Origin: an uncultured Eubacterium sp. | Lineage (GTDB): Bacteria > Bacillota > Clostridia > Lachnospirales > Lachnospiraceae | Direction of reading: 5' to 3' | NCBI GenBank assembly: GCA_947564835.1 | Contig: CANOET010000011.1 | Location: forward strand, 1 to 36,949 | DNA length: 36,949 bases | In this document: positions 1 through 8,493 of the stretch, piece by piece | How the letters are laid out: the number at the start of each line of letters is the position of its first letter | Numbering within the stretch: the stretch's first letter is position 1 | Made by a program: the position numbers and the translations under genes | The notes under the pieces: generated by a model | Databases searched by the model: none | Told to the model about the DNA's origin: nothing | What the model saw: only the letters and a program-made list of their open reading frames with translations

Positions 1-85
1 TTCGTTCACCGCAGCGTTGCCCCAGTCCTTCCAAGGTGTGTCTCCCGGCGCGTCCACTGTCCCCAGCCCGCAGAGGCGTCCGGTT

Positions 86-146
86 AGCCACATCCCTTAC
101 AGCTGCCCGGATGGTCAGCCACATCTCTTACAGCTGCCCGGATGGT
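86..146. repeat. Tandem duplication of a 30-bp unit in non-coding DNA
   Basis: Two copies of a 30-bp unit lie at 86-115 and 117-146, differing at one position. The sequence just before them, cgtccggttagccacatccc (77-96), recurs with one mismatch at 17400-17419. I see no gene in 1-171; this stretch lies downstream of the minus-strand gene that ends at 172. Confidence 0.8.
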
Positions 147-171
147 TAAATGCTATCATCTTCATCCATGT

Positions 172-1218
172 CTAACGATCATACGGATTTGATATCTTCG
201 TTTTATTTGCTGCATGAGCAGCAATCCCCATCTCCCATTTCTTTTGAAATTCCGACGCCGTATAAAATTCATTTCCAAAGGCATTCAGATATTTCGCCCA
301 CAGCATGCGGTCCCTGTCTGCATAAGAGGAACCATCCTTGGTAATAAAATAATCCGGCACCCCTTTATCCGTACCTTTCATAAAATCCACAAAACGTTCC
401 GTATCAATATCTCCATTTAAAAAATCGGTCCAGAAATTTTCATGCGCGGCAAAACGCAGGTTCCAGTCTGACGGAAACTGCCCGATTAGTTCCATCACTT
501 TGTCATATTGCTGCGGATCTTCGAACGTAAGCGACCATTCATCTTCGGTCTGTCCCATCTTGCGGCAGAAAATTCCTTCTTTCGTATACCATGTCACATA
601 GCGGATCTCTTCCTTTGTTTCGTCAGCGGAAGGATAAACACAGGATGTGGAGTCTGTAAAAAGCAGGCTGCTTTGATCCGCGACAGACGTCTTCTTTTGC
701 CTGGCCACAAATGCCTGCCGGGTGTTCAGCTCCTTTGCTGCCCGTTTTGCATGCTCTTCACGCATCAGCTTGCGAAGGACATCTTGTACGGAGTCAAATT
801 TTTTCAGGAACTTTTTCCAGTCTTTTTCGGTAAAAGAACGGGAGCCAATCTGATAGCTTGGTTCTGTGTCTCCGTTTAATACCTTTACAAATATTTCATT
901 GATTTTTTCCTGGAAAAATTCCGAATAGTCCATGCTGCCGCCTTTGTCATTTTCTGTATCCGTGTTTGCGGACGCAGCCTGGCCTGCTCCAGTTCCAGAG
1001 GCAGCGGTTTGGTTTGCATCCGCCTTACCTGCAACAGCCCTTGCACCTGGCTGGTTTTCCTGCTGCTTTGCCCGGTTTCTGCCATCTGCCGCCTGACCGC
1101 CCTCTCGCAGCTTCTCCGCAAAAGAACCGTCCGCATACTTCTGTGCTGCCTTTGTGTTCGTTTTTGCTGTGCCTGGATATCCGGCTGCAGCTTCGGCTTG
1201 TACTGCACCTAATGCCAT
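172..1218 (-). CDS. Hypothetical protein, probably motility-regulon member
   Basis: This protein of 348 residues belongs to no family I can name. The start at 1218 is chosen because AAAGGAG sits 5 nt upstream; a start at 1248 would place this ribosome binding site inside the gene. Residues 1 to about 95 are low-complexity and rich in Ala, Gly, Gln and Lys, probably disordered. The rest looks globular, with a lysine-rich helical part and a Trp- and aromatic-rich C-terminal half (motifs such as YVTWYTKEGIF and FPSDWNLRFAA). There is no signal peptide or membrane segment. The promoter at 1300-1327 resembles the sigma-28 class that controls late flagellar and chemotaxis genes, so a motility-linked role is inferred. 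The gene is monocistronic as far as the window shows. Confidence 0.75.
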   Translation of the reverse strand: MALGAVQAEAAAGYPGTAKTNTKAAQKYADGSFAEKLREGGQAADGRNRAKQQENQPGARAVAGKADANQTAASGTGAGQAASANTDTENDKGGSMDYSEFFQEKINEIFVKVLNGDTEPSYQIGSRSFTEKDWKKFLKKFDSVQDVLRKLMREEHAKRAAKELNTRQAFVARQKKTSVADQSSLLFTDSTSCVYPSADETKEEIRYVTWYTKEGIFCRKMGQTEDEWSLTFEDPQQYDKVMELIGQFPSDWNLRFAAHENFWTDFLNGDIDTERFVDFMKGTDKGVPDYFITKDGSSYADRDRMLWAKYLNAFGNEFYTASEFQKKWEMGIAAHAANKTKISNPYDR

Positions 1219-1299
1219 AAAATCTCCTTTCTGCAGCCCTTCTGCCATTCCGGGCTGCCCCGTTCTCCGAAAAGGTCCGAACAGGTTTTTACTTTTAGT

Positions 1300-1327
1300 T
1301 TATCGGTATTGTCTGATGGAAAGTTTA
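1300..1327 (-). promoter_or_regulatory. Putative sigma-28 (FliA/SigD) promoter
   Basis: On the minus strand TAAA (1324-1327) is followed by a 16-nt spacer and ACCGATAA (1300-1307). The known Gram-positive SigD consensus is TAAA, 14-16 nt, GCCGATAT, so the match is close. It lies about 80 bp upstream of the start at 1218 and would give a leader of roughly 75 nt. No better sigma-A promoter was seen for this gene. Confidence 0.6.
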
Positions 1328-1446
1328 CACGAGTTGCATCAACAGCCCTGTCCATTGATGACTCGAAACATTGTCATTTTTAATAGTCCCATTATTTTCC
1401 GTCAAACTTACGATGGCAAACGAAATAATTTTCAATGGCTGGATAC

Positions 1447-1478
1447 GTAACAGTTCAATGGGTTATCTGAACTGTTAC
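1447..1478 (+). terminator. Hairpin, terminator-like
   Basis: GTAACAGTTCA (1447-1457) and TGAACTGTTAC (1468-1478) form a perfect 11-bp stem with a 10-nt loop, followed on the plus strand by TTTTGTT. No gene ends just upstream on the plus strand, so it may instead insulate the promoter at 1518. Nothing else coding was seen in 1219-1589. Confidence 0.55.
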
Positions 1479-1517
1479 TTTTGTTCATGTATTTTTTTAT
1501 ATAATGGAATAATTTCA

Positions 1518-1546
1518 TAGACTTCCTGCGTTAGATGTGATATAAT
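1518..1546 (+). promoter_or_regulatory. Sigma-A promoter of the coiled-coil gene
   Basis: TAGACT (1518-1523), a 17-nt spacer, then TATAAT (1541-1546) preceded by TGA, which makes an extended -10. Transcription would start about 1553, roughly 37 nt before the start codon at 1590. Confidence 0.7.
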
Positions 1547-1589
1547 TATACCGTCAATAACCAAATAAAAATTAAGGAGGGTGTTAAGT

Positions 1590-2174
1590 ATGTCGTTGAC
1601 AAAGGAAGATTTATTCGCCATCTCTGACCTGATGGACCAAAAACTGCAGCCAGTTCACGAACGGCTCGACAAAGTAGATGAGCGGCTCGATAAAATGGAT
1701 GAAAGGCTCGATAAAATGGATGAGCGGCTCGATAAAATGGATGAGCGGCTCGATAAAATGGATGAGCGGCTCGATAAAATGGATGAAAGGCTCAACAAAG
1801 TAGAACTGCAATTTCAGCCGATCCATGAGCGGCTGGATAGAATGGATGAAAGGCTCGACAAAATGGATGAAAGGCTCGACAAAGTGGAACTGCAATTTCA
1901 GCCGATCCATGAGCGGCTCGACAAAATGGATGAAAAGTTCGACAAAGTGGATGAAAGGTTCGACAAAGTGGATGAACGGCTCGACAAGATGGATGATACC
2001 TTAAATACGCTTAAATTTAACCAAGAGCATATGAGTGAAAAACTCAAAGGCATCGAGGTCACAATGAACTATAATGATTATCATCTGAGCCATGATATCA
2101 AGAAATTACAGGAAGATGTTGATACAATCGTAGAACTATTAAAAATACATGACATAATACCTATTGCAACTTAA
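1590..2174 (+). CDS. Heptad-repeat coiled-coil protein
   Basis: This 194-residue protein is built almost entirely of heptads of the type E-R-L-D-K-M-D from about residue 20 to 140. They are broken twice by a variant containing LQFQPIHERLD. A short non-repeat head (about 1-20) and a tail of about 55 residues flank them. A long amphipathic coiled coil, probably oligomeric, is predicted. There is no signal peptide and no membrane segment, so it is probably cytoplasmic. The start at ATG 1590 is supported by AAGGAGG 9 nt upstream; an in-frame GTG at 1581 touches that ribosome binding site and is less likely. Function is unknown. It is the only convincing full-size plus-strand gene in the window and has its own promoter. 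Confidence 0.8.
   Translation: MSLTKEDLFAISDLMDQKLQPVHERLDKVDERLDKMDERLDKMDERLDKMDERLDKMDERLDKMDERLNKVELQFQPIHERLDRMDERLDKMDERLDKVELQFQPIHERLDKMDEKFDKVDERFDKVDERLDKMDDTLNTLKFNQEHMSEKLKGIEVTMNYNDYHLSHDIKKLQEDVDTIVELLKIHDIIPIAT
1686..1790 (+). repeat. Five tandem 21-bp units inside the coiled-coil gene
   Basis: Units start at 1686, 1707, 1728, 1749 and 1770, are nearly identical, and each encodes one heptad. Degenerate units continue on both sides. The unit length is a multiple of three, so gain or loss by slippage would change the coiled-coil length without a frameshift. Confidence 0.9.
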
Positions 2175-2281
2175 ACGTATCAAAACAGGAACTTAGAAAC
2201 GATTTTTGCGCAAAAAGGCAAAATTTTGATTCCAAGCGACAGCGTTGACATGATGTTGTGCTTTTGGCTGGCTATGCGGGC

Positions 2282-2313
2282 GCTGGATGAGGGGGAAAGA
2301 GCCTGGTTTTCAC
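2282..2313 (+). repeat. Fragment of the dispersed inverted-repeat family
   Basis: The stretch with GGATGAGGGGGAAAGAGCCTGG resembles the arms of the large inverted repeat at 19973-20221 and the copy at 36877-36949. It lies in the 2175-2393 gap, which otherwise shows only a short palindrome at 2204-2217 and no credible gene. Confidence 0.55.
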
Positions 2314-2393
2314 TTGCTTTACATAAAGCTGAAATTCAGGCACATCCCCTGGCCAGGTACAATCTTTGGAGAGCCAAAAAACGCAACACAATG

Positions 2394-4607
2394 TCAAAAG
2401 CATTCCTTTTCTGCTTCATCCAAGCAACCGTCCAGGTTCCCGCAGAGCCTCCCCACCAGCTTAGCCGCCGCACCCCACTCCATCCCCGGCAGCTTTTCCT
2501 TCATATTCTGACAAATTCTTTGATACAATTCCCTGTCATTTTTCAAACGCAGCATCTGCCGCGCCAGCTGGCTGCTGTCATTTGCATCTGTCAATAGTCC
2601 TGTGACGCCGTCTTCCAGCTGTTCCCCCAATCCTCCCGTATCCGTCGCAATCACGGGCACGCCGTAATCCATAGCCACCATCAGCACCCCCGACTGTGTC
2701 GCATCCGCGTAAGGCAGGACGGCGATCAGATGTTCCCCCTGGAAGATGCTTTCGACTTCTTCATCCGCCAGCCAGCGGTTGATAACCGTTACACGCTTAA
2801 GACGCCTGTATGCTGCACGGTACGGGGAAAAGTCCCCGGCGCCTGCGATGGTCAGCGTAACATCGCTGCAGCGGCTGCATACTTTCCGATAGGCTTCTGC
2901 CAGTGTATCCAGCCCTTTGTACGGAGAGATCCTCCCGAAAAATACATAATTGGTCTTTTCCGGGTCATAGGTGACTGCAGTGCGTTTTGTGGGGACTCTG
3001 CGGTAATAGCTGTGCCTCCCCAGCGGAAGGTAATGGACATGTCCGGTTTTATGGTAGCGTGTTTCTACCTCCGCCACAAATTTTTTCGTATGTACGATAA
3101 TCTCATCTGCATGCCGGTATGCCCGGTTTACGCCAAAAAGCTTTACCGCGAATGCGTAGGATTCTCCGGCATGCAGCACCGGGTCATGGCAGAATACGAT
3201 TTTTCTGGCGCGCGGAAACAGCTGGCTGACCGGATCTGTCCAGAAGGTACACATCGGACAGCAGACCGCTGTTACCTCGTAGGACTGTAAGGCTTTGCGG
3301 ATGCGGTATTTTTTGTAGAGGACAAATTGCAGATGGTTTTTCAGAAAGGAGACGGCGGAAGTATAGGTCGGGATCAGAATCAGCTTTTCCAGGGGAAGAC
3401 GCTTCCAGGCTTTTCCATTTTCGATATCCGCAGAGAGCACGGCTGCAGCCGGAAAGCCCTGCTCCAGCAGCGCTTTCGTCAGTTCGTAGGCATGCAGCGG
3501 GCCTCCGCCGTGCCTTCCGGTGTAGTTGATCAGGATGATTTTTTTGTTTTTGCGATTGCTGTTCATAACGTACCTAACCTTTCTGCCAGTGTTTTTCAGC
3601 CGGGCATCTGTCATGTTCTGCAAATCTATAACATATACCCGTGTCCCATCATTACGGTCCTGTGCAAAATCCCCATGGTTATCATCCTGTGAAAAATTCT
3701 GTACCGGGCTGACAGTAATGATCCCGTCTGCGGCACCTTCAACACTGCCATCTGCTGCATCTGTTCCATCTATGGCCCAGCCCGGGTCAAACCGTTTCGG
3801 ATCGTATTCAATATAAATAATCTCACGGCTGCTGCCGTCTGCCAGTACCGGCGCATCCTGCACGCGGATATCCAAAAACAGTTCATCCCCGCGCAGACAC
3901 GCAAGGCTGATAAACAGCTCCTTGCCGCGCAGGCAATAATTCCTGTCCGGTGTCATACGATTTACGGAAAAGACCGTATTGCCCAGATAATACCTGATAC
4001 GGAACAGGCTGGCCTGTTCTACCCCGCAGTCCAGTCCGAGCCCTTTGGAAAGTGTATGCAGGGCAATAAAATATTCCGGCTCCTCCCCGCCGGATACACG
4101 CAAAAGCTCTGTGTCCCCGCAAAATGCGTGATTCAGCTTTACCGGAACCGTGCAGGATTGAAATTCCGCCGGACTGCTGCCCGCAGGAAATACAAGCAAT
4201 CCGACAGCCGCTGCGGCAGCCGCGGCATACATTACAATACGTTTGCCCCTTCCTTTCGCCTTTAACGCCCGGACTGGCTGTCCCCATAACCCTGCCGCAG
4301 CCGCTAACATAACAGACAGCAGCAAAGCCGCGGGGCCGTATCTGACCGCCGGCATCCCATTCGGCAAAACGACGATTTCTGCTTCGCCGGACGGATACAG
4401 CAGTATGGTTGTAATAGCCATATGAATCACCGCATACGCCAGCACTTCCAGCAGAATAAAAATCACCGGCGCATGCCTTCTGTGAGCGCCGAGGCTCCCG
4501 GGCTCTGCACAGCCGCGGTTTCCGCCAGCGCCTTCATGAACACCTCTGGCACGCAGCAGGCACGTAACCGCTCCCGGGCCGATCAGGCATAAAAAACTAA
4601 CGATCAT
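2394..4607 (-). CDS. Membrane/extracytoplasmic protein fused in frame to a GT4 glycosyltransferase
   Basis: One open frame of 737 residues starts at 4607, with AAAGGAA 6 nt upstream and an 11-nt overlap with the gene before it. The N-terminal third has about four hydrophobic segments (about 1-18, 45-70, 88-107, 122-140). A globular stretch of about 240 residues follows; its pattern loosely recalls stalk-type copper-amine-oxidase-N domains, a weak guess. From about residue 348 (MNSNRKNKK) the sequence is a complete GT-B GT4 glycosyltransferase: an N-terminal glycine-rich GRHGGG loop, FFGRISPYKGLDTL in the donor-binding half, and DATQSGVLMVAMDYGVPVIA. An internal ATG at 3566 has AGG 6 nt upstream, so the glycosyltransferase may also be made alone. 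It probably adds a sugar to the exported polymer. It is the last gene of the glycan operon. Confidence 0.75.
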   Translation of the reverse strand: MIVSFLCLIGPGAVTCLLRARGVHEGAGGNRGCAEPGSLGAHRRHAPVIFILLEVLAYAVIHMAITTILLYPSGEAEIVVLPNGMPAVRYGPAALLLSVMLAAAAGLWGQPVRALKAKGRGKRIVMYAAAAAAAVGLLVFPAGSSPAEFQSCTVPVKLNHAFCGDTELLRVSGGEEPEYFIALHTLSKGLGLDCGVEQASLFRIRYYLGNTVFSVNRMTPDRNYCLRGKELFISLACLRGDELFLDIRVQDAPVLADGSSREIIYIEYDPKRFDPGWAIDGTDAADGSVEGAADGIITVSPVQNFSQDDNHGDFAQDRNDGTRVYVIDLQNMTDARLKNTGRKVRYVMNSNRKNKKIILINYTGRHGGGPLHAYELTKALLEQGFPAAAVLSADIENGKAWKRLPLEKLILIPTYTSAVSFLKNHLQFVLYKKYRIRKALQSYEVTAVCCPMCTFWTDPVSQLFPRARKIVFCHDPVLHAGESYAFAVKLFGVNRAYRHADEIIVHTKKFVAEVETRYHKTGHVHYLPLGRHSYYRRVPTKRTAVTYDPEKTNYVFFGRISPYKGLDTLAEAYRKVCSRCSDVTLTIAGAGDFSPYRAAYRRLKRVTVINRWLADEEVESIFQGEHLIAVLPYADATQSGVLMVAMDYGVPVIATDTGGLGEQLEDGVTGLLTDANDSSQLARQMLRLKNDRELYQRICQNMKEKLPGMEWGAAAKLVGRLCGNLDGCLDEAEKECF

Positions 4608-5475
4608 GGCTGCTTCCTTTCTGTGCCTCTTTCCCGCTGCTTCCTTCGTTCCAAATGCCCCTGGCTGCCTGTTTTTGAACTGTATATTTACCCGGCAGAC
4701 AGCATAAAATAGCAATACCTGCATACCAGCACAAAACGCCGGCAATTACCGGTTCAGATATATCAAACTCATATCCCCCTGCAACCTGAAATGCCGTATT
4801 GACCGAATATAGATCATTTGGCATTATAGGACTGCCCCGAAATCTGCCAACATAATAATTTCCGACTCCAAAAACAAGGCATATTGTCAAAAAAAGTACA
4901 GACATTATTTTCACTGGAATAAAACCATATAAAATAACCGTCATTAAAAACAAAACTAAAACATTACCAGCTACAAACTGCCATTCCATTTTATTTATGT
5001 TTTCATTGAATACCCGTTCTACAATATAAAAACCCAAGGCCGGAATGAACATCCTATAGATCCAGATCTCTGAAGCACGCATTTTTTCCGATATGAACAT
5101 CCTGATTCTGACGGAAAAAAGCAGCAGCGATGTAATTGCTATAAAGTATGCCGTTGCTTGTTCCCTTGTCAGTTCGTTGCTATGTTCTGTTGGCACATAA
5201 TTTTTTACTACAACTATACAAACCAGGATACAAATTGCTACTTTTAAAACCCAAGCTGATGCATTTAAAAACCCTTCTGCCTTTTCTGATAAAACTTCGC
5301 ATCCCAAAAGCACTAATAAAAATAACGATCCCAACAGCAATTCTTTCACCGTATATGTTCTGCCATACAGAATTATATAAAATACGGATGCAAAGAAACA
5401 AACTGCCATATGAATTTTTTCAGTATATATGGAAATACATCCCGCACAGCATAATAACACTGTTTCTAACCACAT
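4597..5475 (-). CDS. LtaS-family-like membrane domain without the catalytic sulfatase domain
   Basis: This 292-residue protein consists mainly of eight or nine predicted membrane helices. Near residues 205-235 it has RFRGSPIMPNDLYSVNTA, typical of the membrane part of lipoteichoic-acid-synthase-like proteins (RGTPxLPxDL in relatives). Family members normally continue into an extracellular alkaline-phosphatase/sulfatase domain that transfers phosphoglycerol. Here the protein ends in a short charged tail and the next gene has no sulfatase motifs. It may therefore be a catalytically dead remnant or a membrane scaffold. The start at 5475 has GGGAG 8 nt upstream. The first four fifths of the gene are AT-rich, while the last part returns to the composition of the downstream gene. 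Confidence 0.65.
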   Translation of the reverse strand: MWLETVLLCCAGCISIYTEKIHMAVCFFASVFYIILYGRTYTVKELLLGSLFLLVLLGCEVLSEKAEGFLNASAWVLKVAICILVCIVVVKNYVPTEHSNELTREQATAYFIAITSLLLFSVRIRMFISEKMRASEIWIYRMFIPALGFYIVERVFNENINKMEWQFVAGNVLVLFLMTVILYGFIPVKIMSVLFLTICLVFGVGNYYVGRFRGSPIMPNDLYSVNTAFQVAGGYEFDISEPVIAGVLCWYAGIAILCCLPGKYTVQKQAARGIWNEGSSGKEAQKGSSHDR

Positions 5476-5498
5476 TTTTCATACTCCCATTTATCCTG

Positions 5499-7517
5499 TT
5501 ACCTATTTCGAAATAATGAAATAAGATATCCCATTGGTAAAAATTGCCCCGACTGAACAAGCAGCTGCTCACTGAATCGATAAAGAAGCATTTCGTAATA
5601 AGGCGACTTTCTTGCGAGTTTCCAATATTCATTATAATAACTAACCGGATTTGTAACATATTTAAAACTGCAGCTAATATAATGCAAAATTTTCGGATGC
5701 TCCATCGCTTTTTTATACTCTGAAATCAGTTCCGTCAGATTGCTTGTCCTTAAAATTTCATCATCTTTACGCAAGGATAAAAGCACATTGTATTCCTGTG
5801 GAAGCAGTAAGATTTTTCCATCACATAATTTATTCAATACATCCTGATCCATCCAGCGCCATTTTCTGGAAGTAGCATAATTTAATAAAAACTGAACCGG
5901 AAATGTTTGATTAAATATCCTGTTATTAAAAACTAACACTCCGGAATTAATATAATTTTCTTTATCTGACAGCCGCAATCTATTCAAATTCTTATATTCT
6001 TCATGATCTTTTATGCTTCCCCATGCAATCATAGGTAAATCCCTGACGCCAGCAATAAAGTTATCCTTTAAATCAATCTCATATAACTCACGAACATCAC
6101 AATTCATAATTAAATCAGAATCCAAATAAATAATTCTGTCAAATTCTGAAAGTATATGCGGCGCAACTAGCCTGCCATAAATAATCGGCAGATATCCTCT
6201 CTCAGTATGAAAACTATAATTTACAAGAAGATACCTGAAATCAATAAATCGGACAGAAAAATTTTTTAACCCCCGAAATGGATACATCAGCATTTTCTTT
6301 GTCCGTTCATCCAAACCATCGTGAAGGAGAATAATATCATATGTCGTATCCTGACTCGAAAAATCAATCACAGACTGCAAATTAACGCTTGCTATAGGCG
6401 CAAAATACTCATTGAAAACAACTGTAATGGCTGTTTTCTTTTCAAATGCCGGTTTAATCTTCTCCCGTAATCTAATCTCTTTTTTTTCAGCTCTGCTTTG
6501 TTCTAATATACTTTTTATTTCTGGCACAATCAGGCTCATTGAATTGTTGTCAAATTCTATTTCTATTGAATCCTCACTAAAATGATTCCGATTCAGTCCA
6601 AAAAAACACAATGTTTTTCCTGCTACACCTTTCCACATCAAAGAATCATCCCAAAAAGGATATAAGATTATCTTTTTACATTTTGCAGAACTAATAATAT
6701 CGCAAATACCGCTGCGAATACCAATAAAATAACCCGCATGCTCTAAGTACGATACTGCAACTTCATATCCAAAACGAAGTGCAACAGTCCCGGCTATCGG
6801 CTTTTCCCGCTCTGTACCACAATTAGTAACTACACTATATCCTTTCAGCAAAAGGTATTCTGCCAGATCTTCCCATATACGAAACGGAACGTATCTTATG
6901 GAAGCCGAATAGGGAGCAAGAACCACCGTATTGCCTGGAACCAGATTTTTTTCTTTAAATATCTGATTCAAACGGATATCTTTTTCAAATTTCGGAAGAA
7001 CAGGATGCACATGTCTTTCCAACCCCATCGCTACATATTTAAACATATCATCAAAGGTGATGCCCCTGAAACCTTCCAAATGATCTAAATGTATATGCGA
7101 CTGTGACATATATGGATAATGATGCATTTGGGTTATGTTTATTTTTTTATATCCAAGAAACTGGCAAAATGCCATCAATTTCCATGTATCCTCTGTTGAT
7201 AAAATCGTATCTCCCTCGATACCATAAAGTCTCCCAATCTTTCTTTCACTGTTACCTCTAAAAAGGAATGTATATTGCGTAATATTATTTTGGGATAAAT
7301 AAGCGTGAAAATATCTTCCTACCGCATATATATCTCCTGTTCCCGTGTGTGGACATATAAAAAATCTGGTCTTTGAATTATATTTATGTACCAGAGAGTT
7401 GTAGATTTTATATCCTCCTTTAATATCTTTCCAATAATAAATCAAAAATCCAATGACAGGATATTTTTTTACCTTTTCTTTCACATTGTTTATAAAATTA
7501 TTGATTCTATTCTTCAT
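5499..7517 (-). CDS. Two-domain glycosyltransferase: GT9-like plus GT8
   Basis: This protein has 672 residues when started at 7517 (MKNRINNF), which gives an 11-nt overlap with the preceding gene; an upstream in-frame ATG at 7547 is possible. Residues about 45-340 resemble the GT9/heptosyltransferase fold: CPHTGTGDIYAVGRY near the start, VVLAPYSAS at the start of the second half, and GYFIGIRSGICD at about 263-273. Residues about 365-640 are a GT8 (LgtC-like) galactosyl/glucosyltransferase domain with ITVVFNEYFAP, the metal-binding DSD at about 466-468, and the GVLVFN segment. There are no membrane helices, so it is a cytoplasmic enzyme probably adding two residues in sequence to the repeat unit. 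It lies in the AT-rich part of the operon. Confidence 0.75.
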   Translation of the reverse strand: MKNRINNFINNVKEKVKKYPVIGFLIYYWKDIKGGYKIYNSLVHKYNSKTRFFICPHTGTGDIYAVGRYFHAYLSQNNITQYTFLFRGNSERKIGRLYGIEGDTILSTEDTWKLMAFCQFLGYKKINITQMHHYPYMSQSHIHLDHLEGFRGITFDDMFKYVAMGLERHVHPVLPKFEKDIRLNQIFKEKNLVPGNTVVLAPYSASIRYVPFRIWEDLAEYLLLKGYSVVTNCGTEREKPIAGTVALRFGYEVAVSYLEHAGYFIGIRSGICDIISSAKCKKIILYPFWDDSLMWKGVAGKTLCFFGLNRNHFSEDSIEIEFDNNSMSLIVPEIKSILEQSRAEKKEIRLREKIKPAFEKKTAITVVFNEYFAPIASVNLQSVIDFSSQDTTYDIILLHDGLDERTKKMLMYPFRGLKNFSVRFIDFRYLLVNYSFHTERGYLPIIYGRLVAPHILSEFDRIIYLDSDLIMNCDVRELYEIDLKDNFIAGVRDLPMIAWGSIKDHEEYKNLNRLRLSDKENYINSGVLVFNNRIFNQTFPVQFLLNYATSRKWRWMDQDVLNKLCDGKILLLPQEYNVLLSLRKDDEILRTSNLTELISEYKKAMEHPKILHYISCSFKYVTNPVSYYNEYWKLARKSPYYEMLLYRFSEQLLVQSGQFLPMGYLISLFRNR

Positions 7518-8001
7518 ACATACCATCCATCCATAATTCCAAATCATTTGTTATATTATAAACTGCAATAGCGAACAATTCTTCTTTTGTAACTTTTCCT
7601 GTATTTAAATATGCAAGTGCATTTCTTCCATAAGGTTCATCTAAAGACGCCACAATAAAAGACTCATCACACATATTCGTATTATAAAAAGCCATGATAT
7701 TATTTACCAATTTCCGATCTATCGCAATTACGTCCAAAACATATTTTTCAAAATGAAATCTGCGAATATATTTCTTTACACGTTCGTCAGCGGAAAGAAT
7801 CAGTGCCTTCTTATAATGGCTGCCTAATAACATTTGTTTTAAATATTTAACCGCATAATAGGTGTATTCTTTATTTTGAGATGGAATAAGTATAACTGCA
7901 GATTGATCTAATGCATATTTGTGATAAATTCTGTGCATATATGCATATCCTTTAAAAAAACTCCAAAAACGCTTTATTAAGAATAATCGGATCTTTAACA
8001 T
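7507..8001 (-). CDS. Small hypothetical protein of the glycan operon
   Basis: This protein has 164 residues, starting at 8001 with GGGGGA about 4 nt upstream; the in-frame ATG at 8013 has no ribosome binding site. The first 25 residues are basic and aromatic (RLFLIKRFWSFFKGYAYMHR) and could lie on the membrane surface. The remainder looks like an alpha/beta domain with a Rossmann-like alternation (AVILIPSQNKEYTYYAVKYL, ALILSADE). I do not recognise the family. It lies between the HAD phosphatase and the GT9/GT8 fusion and overlaps the latter by 11 nt, which suggests coupled synthesis and a role in the same polymer pathway. It is AT-rich, like its downstream neighbour. Confidence 0.65.
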   Translation of the reverse strand: MLKIRLFLIKRFWSFFKGYAYMHRIYHKYALDQSAVILIPSQNKEYTYYAVKYLKQMLLGSHYKKALILSADERVKKYIRRFHFEKYVLDVIAIDRKLVNNIMAFYNTNMCDESFIVASLDEPYGRNALAYLNTGKVTKEELFAIAVYNITNDLELWMDGMYEE

Positions 8002-8016
8002 ATTTTCCCCCATTTT

Positions 8017-8493
8017 TTATTCACATATTAGAAAATGATGCTGCATAAATTCATCCCGAACCGTATTCACTGCGACCGCCGTCCGAAGTCCTGACGGCTT
8101 GCAGTCATTTACCACGATCCGCTCCCCATAAGGCGCCCCGTACACAATCAGGTCATACCGCACCCCGTTTTCCCGCAGGAACTGCTCCGTAATCCCCGCG
8201 TATTCCTCCGTACGGGAGGTAACAAAGATCACCAGATCCCCGTCGCCGATCCCGTTTAAAAATTCTTTTGCCCCGTCCAGAAACTGGTCGTATCCGTCTA
8301 TTTTATAACCGTTATGTTTTACAATCGTACCGTCCAGATCCAGAATCCAGGTCTTCCCAAGCGGTGACAATCTGACCACTTTTCCCCCGTCATCCGCCCC
8401 CTTTTGTCTGATAGCTTCTTTTTCGACACTATGATCTTTAGCCGTTTCATATCCGGCGGCTTCTTTTTCTGCTTCACTTTTCCTAGTTAACAT
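8017..8493 (-). CDS. HAD-superfamily phosphatase
   Basis: This 158-residue protein has the HAD motifs in order: DLDGT (nucleophile D52 and acid D54), TS at about 92-93, K132 in the NDCKPSG segment, and D130. It has no large cap domain. The first 45 residues are a charged, low-complexity tail absent from minimal HAD phosphatases, possibly an unusual extension or a start placed too far upstream. It overlaps the SIS isomerase gene by 11 nt. By analogy with GmhB in heptose synthesis, a role removing a terminal phosphate from a sugar bisphosphate is plausible, but that is inference. Confidence 0.75.
   Translation of the reverse strand: MLTRKSEAEKEAAGYETAKDHSVEKEAIRQKGADDGGKVVRLSPLGKTWILDLDGTIVKHNGYKIDGYDQFLDGAKEFLNGIGDGDLVIFVTSRTEEYAGITEQFLRENGVRYDLIVYGAPYGERIVVNDCKPSGLRTAVAVNTVRDEFMQHHFLICE

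Noticed and set aside
2226..2597. Plus-strand open frame of 123 codons
   Set aside because: It overlaps the 3' end of the GT4 gene, has no ribosome binding site and includes a repeat fragment.
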